DNA of 37,542 nt. Origin: Desulfobacteraceae bacterium UBA5616 (GTDB lineage: Bacteria > Desulfobacterota > Desulfobacteria > Desulfobacterales > UBA5616). The stretch's first letter is position 1, and every line of letters starts with the position of its first letter. Where the stretch lies: NCBI GenBank assembly GCA_002423615.1, contig DIKO01000080.1:1-37542 (forward strand), written 5' to 3'. Position numbers and translations under genes: made by a program. The notes below the pieces were generated by a model. That model was not told the DNA's origin and ran no database searches. It was given only the letters and a program-made list of their open reading frames with translations. This document shows positions 34,172 to 37,542 of this stretch, one piece after another.

Positions 34172-34753
34172 ATGTTTAAAAGAGGCTACAGGTGGGTGAT
34201 GCACTGGGCCAGTACGCCTTACGGCACCTGGGCTCTGTTTATATTGGCGTTTTGCGAATCTTCATTTTTTCCTATCCCTCCGGATGTTCTGCTCATCGCC
34301 TTGGGCGTCGCGGCACCTGCCAGATCCCTGAAATATGCGTTGATATGCTCCATCGGATCAATTTTGGGGGGTTGCCTGGGATATGTCATCGGATGGCGGT
34401 TTATGGTGGGGATTGGAAATAAAATCGTTGAATTCTATGGACTTTCCCACCAATTTGATACGATCCGGAACCTTTATTCCACCTATGATGCCTGGGCCGT
34501 CGCCATCGCGGGATTTACCCCGCTGCCCTATAAACTTTTTACCATCACCGCCGGAGCATTTGAAATCAACTTTATCGTTTTTGTTCTGGCGTCGGCGGTA
34601 TCACGGTCCGCAAGGTTTTTCATCGTCGGCGGGCTGATTTACCGGTTTGGTCCCTATATCGCCGGTTTTCTTGAAAAATACCTCAATCTCATCACCATTA
34701 TATTTACCGTGCTCCTGGTGGGAGGGTTTGTCCTCATCAAACTGTTTTTATAG
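34172..34753 (+). CDS. YqaA-family (DedA/VTT superfamily) membrane protein
   Basis: A 193-residue integral membrane protein with about five hydrophobic segments. The N-terminal half carries the VTT/SNARE-associated signature: ESSFFPIPPDVLLIALGVAAP (~30-50, written in part) and GSILGGCLGYVIGW (~68-81), then GFTPLPYKLFTITAGAFEI (~110-128). Relatives are phospholipid scramblase- or flippase-like and help membrane homeostasis; the substrate here is unknown. It starts directly after the pcm stop and ends 68 bases before the convergent yifB, with no obvious terminator. Confidence 0.88.
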   Translation: MFKRGYRWVMHWASTPYGTWALFILAFCESSFFPIPPDVLLIALGVAAPARSLKYALICSIGSILGGCLGYVIGWRFMVGIGNKIVEFYGLSHQFDTIRNLYSTYDAWAVAIAGFTPLPYKLFTITAGAFEINFIVFVLASAVSRSARFFIVGGLIYRFGPYIAGFLEKYLNLITIIFTVLLVGGFVLIKLFL

Positions 34754-34821
34754 GCAACAATACCCCGTTTGCCGGACGCTGAATTCGAGACGAAGTTTCG
34801 GAACCTTAAAACAGGCAAGGT

Positions 34822-36354
34822 CTAACCGAATTGTTTTCTATCGAAAGTCCGGTACTGAATGGCCTCTGAAATATGATGGGCCAAGATATCGGTTTCCCCG
34901 TCCAGATCCGCGATAGTGCGTGCGATTTTCAGAATCCGGTTATAGGCTCTGGCGGAAAGCCCCAGTTTGTCCACGGCGGATTCCAGCAAAGCTCCGGATG
35001 CTTGATCCAGCGAGCAGTACTTCTTGATCTGCCGGCTGGACATTCCGGCGTTGCAATGCGTTCGGGTTTTTTGAAATCGTTCTTCCTGGATCTTTCTGGC
35101 CGAGGTGACGCGTTGTCGGATGGATTCGGAGGATTCCGTATCCGCCGTCGACATCAGGTCCTTGTAGGGTACTGCCGGTACTTCAACATGGATATCGATG
35201 CGGTCCAGCAGCGGGCCCGAAATTTTTGAGCGGTATTTGTGGATCTGGTGATGAGTGCAGATGCAGGTGTGCTGGGGATCGGAGAAATACCCGCAGGGGC
35301 AGGGATTCATGGCGGCGATGAGCATGAAGCTGGCCGGATAGGTAATGGTGCTCATGGCTCTTGAAATGGTGACCTGAAGGTCTTCCAGGGGCTGTCTTAG
35401 AACCTCCAGAACATGCTTTTTGAATTCAGGAAGTTCATCCAGAAACAATACCCCGTTATGGGCGATGCTGACGGCTCCGGGCTTGGGGAAATGACCCCCG
35501 CCGATCAGTCCGGCATCGGAAATGGTGTGGTGGGGAGATTCAAAGGGTCTCTGAATGACAAGTGCCTGGTCTTTTTCCAGTTTTCCGGCCACGCTGAAAA
35601 TTTTGGTGGTTTCAATGGCCTCGTCAAAGGTCATGGGCGGCAGAATGGTGGGAAGCCGCTTGGCCAGCATGGTTTTGCCCGATCCCGGAGGCCCGATCAT
35701 CAGGAGGTTGTGGCCCCCCCCCGCGGCTATTTCCATGGCCCTTTTGGCATGTTCCTGGCCCTTGACATCGGAAAAATCAACTTCAAATCCGTTGTTTTCC
35801 TTATAAAAAATATCGGTATTGGAGGGCTCCGGGGAAATGGTGACAGCCCCGCGCAGATATTCAATCAGTTGGGAAAGGGTTTCCACGGGAATAATGGAAA
35901 TGCCGGATACAACCGCGGCCTCGCGGCGGTTTTCATGGGGGATGACAACTCCGGAAAATTTTTTTTGCTTTGCCCCGAGGGCAATGGACAGGGCCCCTTT
36001 CACCGGTTTGATCCGGCCGTCCAGGGCAAGCTCACCCACAAAAAGATAGTTTGAAACCGATTTTGAGGAAAGCATGCCTGTTGCGCAAAGGATACCCACG
36101 GCTATCGGCAGATCAAAGCCGGTCCCTTCCTTTTTGACATTTGCCGGTGCCAGGTTTACGGTGATACGGTCATTGGGGAATTCGTATCCCGAGTTATTGA
36201 TGGCCGATTTGACCCTTTCCTTGCTCTCTTTAACCGAAGCTTCCGGGAGCCCCACGGTGGTGAACCCGGGAAGACCGAAATTGATGTCCACTTCAACTTC
36301 CACCACATAAGCGTCAATTCCAACCAGCGCGCTGCTGAAGACTCCGGATAACAT
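34822..36354 (-). CDS. comM: YifB/ComM-family Mg-chelatase-like AAA+ ATPase
   Basis: A 510-residue protein. Residues 1-170 are the ChlI-like/Lon-protease-like N-domain (SGVFSSALVGIDAYVVEVEV; DLPIAVGILCATG), then the AAA+ core with AGGGHNLLM (211-219), Walker A GPPGSGKT (221-228), Walker B VLFLDELPEF, and the Mg-chelatase C-terminal domain with a four-Cys cluster (PCPCG...CIC) around 340-355. ComM is a branch-migration helicase that extends integration of DNA in natural transformation, so its presence near pilus genes fits competence, though many non-competent bacteria have it. I start at ATG 36354, with AAGGAGG just before it, not the upstream one at 36435. A run of nine G/C (35714-35722) falls in AGGGHN. 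Confidence 0.93.
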   Translation of the reverse strand: MLSGVFSSALVGIDAYVVEVEVDINFGLPGFTTVGLPEASVKESKERVKSAINNSGYEFPNDRITVNLAPANVKKEGTGFDLPIAVGILCATGMLSSKSVSNYLFVGELALDGRIKPVKGALSIALGAKQKKFSGVVIPHENRREAAVVSGISIIPVETLSQLIEYLRGAVTISPEPSNTDIFYKENNGFEVDFSDVKGQEHAKRAMEIAAGGGHNLLMIGPPGSGKTMLAKRLPTILPPMTFDEAIETTKIFSVAGKLEKDQALVIQRPFESPHHTISDAGLIGGGHFPKPGAVSIAHNGVLFLDELPEFKKHVLEVLRQPLEDLQVTISRAMSTITYPASFMLIAAMNPCPCGYFSDPQHTCICTHHQIHKYRSKISGPLLDRIDIHVEVPAVPYKDLMSTADTESSESIRQRVTSARKIQEERFQKTRTHCNAGMSSRQIKKYCSLDQASGALLESAVDKLGLSARAYNRILKIARTIADLDGETDILAHHISEAIQYRTFDRKQFG

Positions 36355-36378
36355 GCATCCTCCTTGTTTTAAATCCGA

Positions 36379-36407
36379 ATTATAGCCCGTTATTTGATTT
36401 AATATAA
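36379..36407 (-). promoter_or_regulatory. Promoter for yifB/comM
   Basis: On the minus strand a perfect TATAAT (36379-36384) has a weak TTATAT 17 bases upstream; transcription would start about 18 bases before the ATG. Confidence 0.4.
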
Positions 36408-36467
36408 AAATAACAGATAAATATCTTATAAACAACTTTAAACTGAATCACTTCACATTCCTGGTTG

Positions 36468-36493
36468 AAAAAACAGTGGACCGGCTGTTTTTT
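36468..36493. terminator. Terminator-like hairpin in the comM-lpxC intergenic region
   Basis: AAAAAACAG (36468-36476) and CTGTTTTTT (36485-36493) are perfect complements around an eight-base loop; it could end transcription on either strand, but no gene ends here, so it may be a leader attenuator or a small-RNA end. Confidence 0.45.
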
Positions 36494-36508
36494 ATCCGCC
36501 CCTTCTGA

Positions 36509-36538
36509 TTGACGCCTTGATTTTATCCCTGAGATATG
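36509..36538 (+). promoter_or_regulatory. Weak candidate promoter for lpxC
   Basis: TTGACG (36509-36514) and GATATG (36533-36538) are 18 bases apart, just downstream of the hairpin and about 45 bases before the lpxC ATG. Confidence 0.3.
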
Positions 36539-36588
36539 ACAAAGAGGAAAGCCTGAATGAATTAAACCCATTAAGGTCTTTTAGATTC

Positions 36589-37482
36589 ATGGCAATACCG
36601 TTAAAGCAAAGGACACTGGCAAAACCTGTGCAGGTAAAGGGAATCGGCCTGCATTCGGGAAACCCGGTCCGGATGACAATCAAACCGGCGCCGGTGAACC
36701 ACGGCATCAAGTTCAAGAGGGTCGATCTTCCGGACGCTCCCTGTATACCGGCCATATTTCAAATGGTTGTGGACACCAGCCTGGCCACCGTCATCGGAAA
36801 CGAAGGCGCCATCGTTCAGATGATCGAGCATCTCATGGCCTGTTTTTCAGGCAATGCCATCGATAATGCGCTGGTTGAGATCGATGCTTATGAAATGCCC
36901 GTCATGGACGGCAGTGCCGGACCCTATACCCGGCTCATTCGGGAAACGGGAATTGTGGAGCAGGATGCCCCCCGGTATGGTTTTGTCGTCAAAACGCCCA
37001 TTGAAATCGAACAGGATGGAAAATTTGTCGGGATATATCCCTGTTCATCGTTCCGGATCACCTGTACCATCGATTTTGCCCATCCGGTCATTCAAAAACA
37101 AAGCTACTCCCTGGAAATCTGCGAAGACTCCTTTGCCGGGGAAATCAGTACGGCCAGAACCTTCGGGTTTTTGTATGAACTGGAACTCATGAAGCAGCAC
37201 GGTCTTGCCCGGGGCGGGTCATTGGAAAACGCCATTGTTCTGGATGAGATAAAAATCATCAATCCGGAAGGCCTCCGGTTCAAGGATGAATTTGTCCGTC
37301 ATAAGATCCTGGATTGTATCGGTGATTTTTCCCTTCTGGGGATGCCTTTTTTAGGCCATGTTGTGGTTAAAAAATCAGGGCATGCCTTCAACCACGCCTT
37401 TATCAAAGAATTTTTCGCCAACAAAAAATCATGGGAGACCCGTCCTTTAAAAGAAGCCCTCGAGGCGGTCTGCAGGTCTTAA
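36589..37482 (+). CDS. lpxC: UDP-3-O-acyl-N-acetylglucosamine deacetylase
   Basis: A 297-residue zinc enzyme of lipid A synthesis (the committed deacetylation), which marks the organism as a lipopolysaccharide-making Gram-negative. It begins LKQRTLAKPVQVKGIGLHSG, the family start; zinc ligand H81 lies in IEHLMA, and the second ligand pair is in RHKILDCIGD, with LGHVVVKKSGHAFNH near the end carrying the catalytic His. I prefer ATG 36589 to an upstream TTG at 36517, which adds 24 residues not seen in the family; the ribosome site is a distant AAGG. An AT-rich stem (37497-37519) lies behind the gene but looks too weak to call a terminator. Confidence 0.94.
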   Translation: MAIPLKQRTLAKPVQVKGIGLHSGNPVRMTIKPAPVNHGIKFKRVDLPDAPCIPAIFQMVVDTSLATVIGNEGAIVQMIEHLMACFSGNAIDNALVEIDAYEMPVMDGSAGPYTRLIRETGIVEQDAPRYGFVVKTPIEIEQDGKFVGIYPCSSFRITCTIDFAHPVIQKQSYSLEICEDSFAGEISTARTFGFLYELELMKQHGLARGGSLENAIVLDEIKIINPEGLRFKDEFVRHKILDCIGDFSLLGMPFLGHVVVKKSGHAFNHAFIKEFFANKKSWETRPLKEALEAVCRS

Positions 37483-37542
37483 AAAACACCGGGGACATCA
37501 AAATTTCTTGTCTTTTGATTTCATATCCGTTAAAAAATTAAA

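Noticed and set aside
35413..36054. 213-residue frame antisense to comM
   Set aside because: Inside a certain gene; Gly/His-rich mirror product with no family resemblance.
1..37542. CRISPR arrays, tRNA or rRNA genes, IS elements
   Set aside because: No spaced direct repeats, no tRNA-like cloverleaf ends, no transposase-like frame and no terminal inverted repeats were seen by eye; a covariance-model or repeat search could not be run.

Overview
This 37.5 kb window reads as a stretch of a dense, mid-GC bacterial chromosome from a Gram-negative anaerobe, most likely a Desulfobacterota (delta-proteobacterial, Desulfobacterales-like) lineage. The reasons are the combination of a DUF6178 protein, indolepyruvate:ferredoxin oxidoreductase (iorAB), a RACo-like ASKHA protein, a GTP-type PEP carboxykinase, an XRE-headed pilMNOPQ operon and an outer-membrane marker (lpxC). 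I found no IS element, CRISPR array, rRNA or tRNA by eye. Thirty-two protein-coding genes are supported, one of them cut by the left edge.

Layout. 1-3251 (+): 3' part of prmA, an MBL-fold hydrolase and a RACo-like ASKHA protein lacking the usual Fe-S domain. 3258-9047 (-): rdgB, pckG, ampG and a DUF6178 gene, with a strong terminator-like hairpin lying between pckG and the ampG start codon. 9250-15394 (+): iorA-iorB, recN, an fmdB-type zinc ribbon, an exported SH3 protein and a membrane-anchored TPR protein. 15475-18272 (-): a sigma54-type response regulator and its sensor kinase, divergent from 18620-24071 (+): a small XRE-type regulator followed by pilM-N-O-P-Q. 24176-28622 (-): a HAF-repeat lipoprotein, a PilW-like TPR protein and a double-LysM protein. 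28744-31526 (-): serS-thrC. 31708-32295 (+): 5-formyl-THF cyclo-ligase. 32348-33349 (-): K+ channel/RCK protein, divergent from pcm and a YqaA/DedA-type membrane protein (+). 34822-36354 (-): yifB/comM, divergent from lpxC (+).

The central theme is the type IV pilus assembly platform (inner-membrane PilM/N/O, linking lipoprotein PilP, outer-membrane secretin PilQ), flanked by a two-component system on one side and by envelope proteins (TPR pilotin-like, LysM, HAF lipoprotein) on the other. The rest is housekeeping: amino-acid catabolism, gluconeogenesis, murein recycling, DNA repair, nucleotide-pool cleaning, lipid A synthesis.

The most interesting signals are an 11-C homopolymer just after the lipobox of pilQ and a 10-A run at the start of pilM (possible slippage sites in one pilus operon), a Cys-to-His change in the first Fe-S motif of IorA, the Fe-S-less RACo homologue coupled to an MBL hydrolase, the terminator abutting the ampG start, and the LysM/TPR/HAF envelope cluster next to the pilus genes. 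I do not see a clearly new defence or mobile system here; functions are assigned from recognised motifs, not from database searches.
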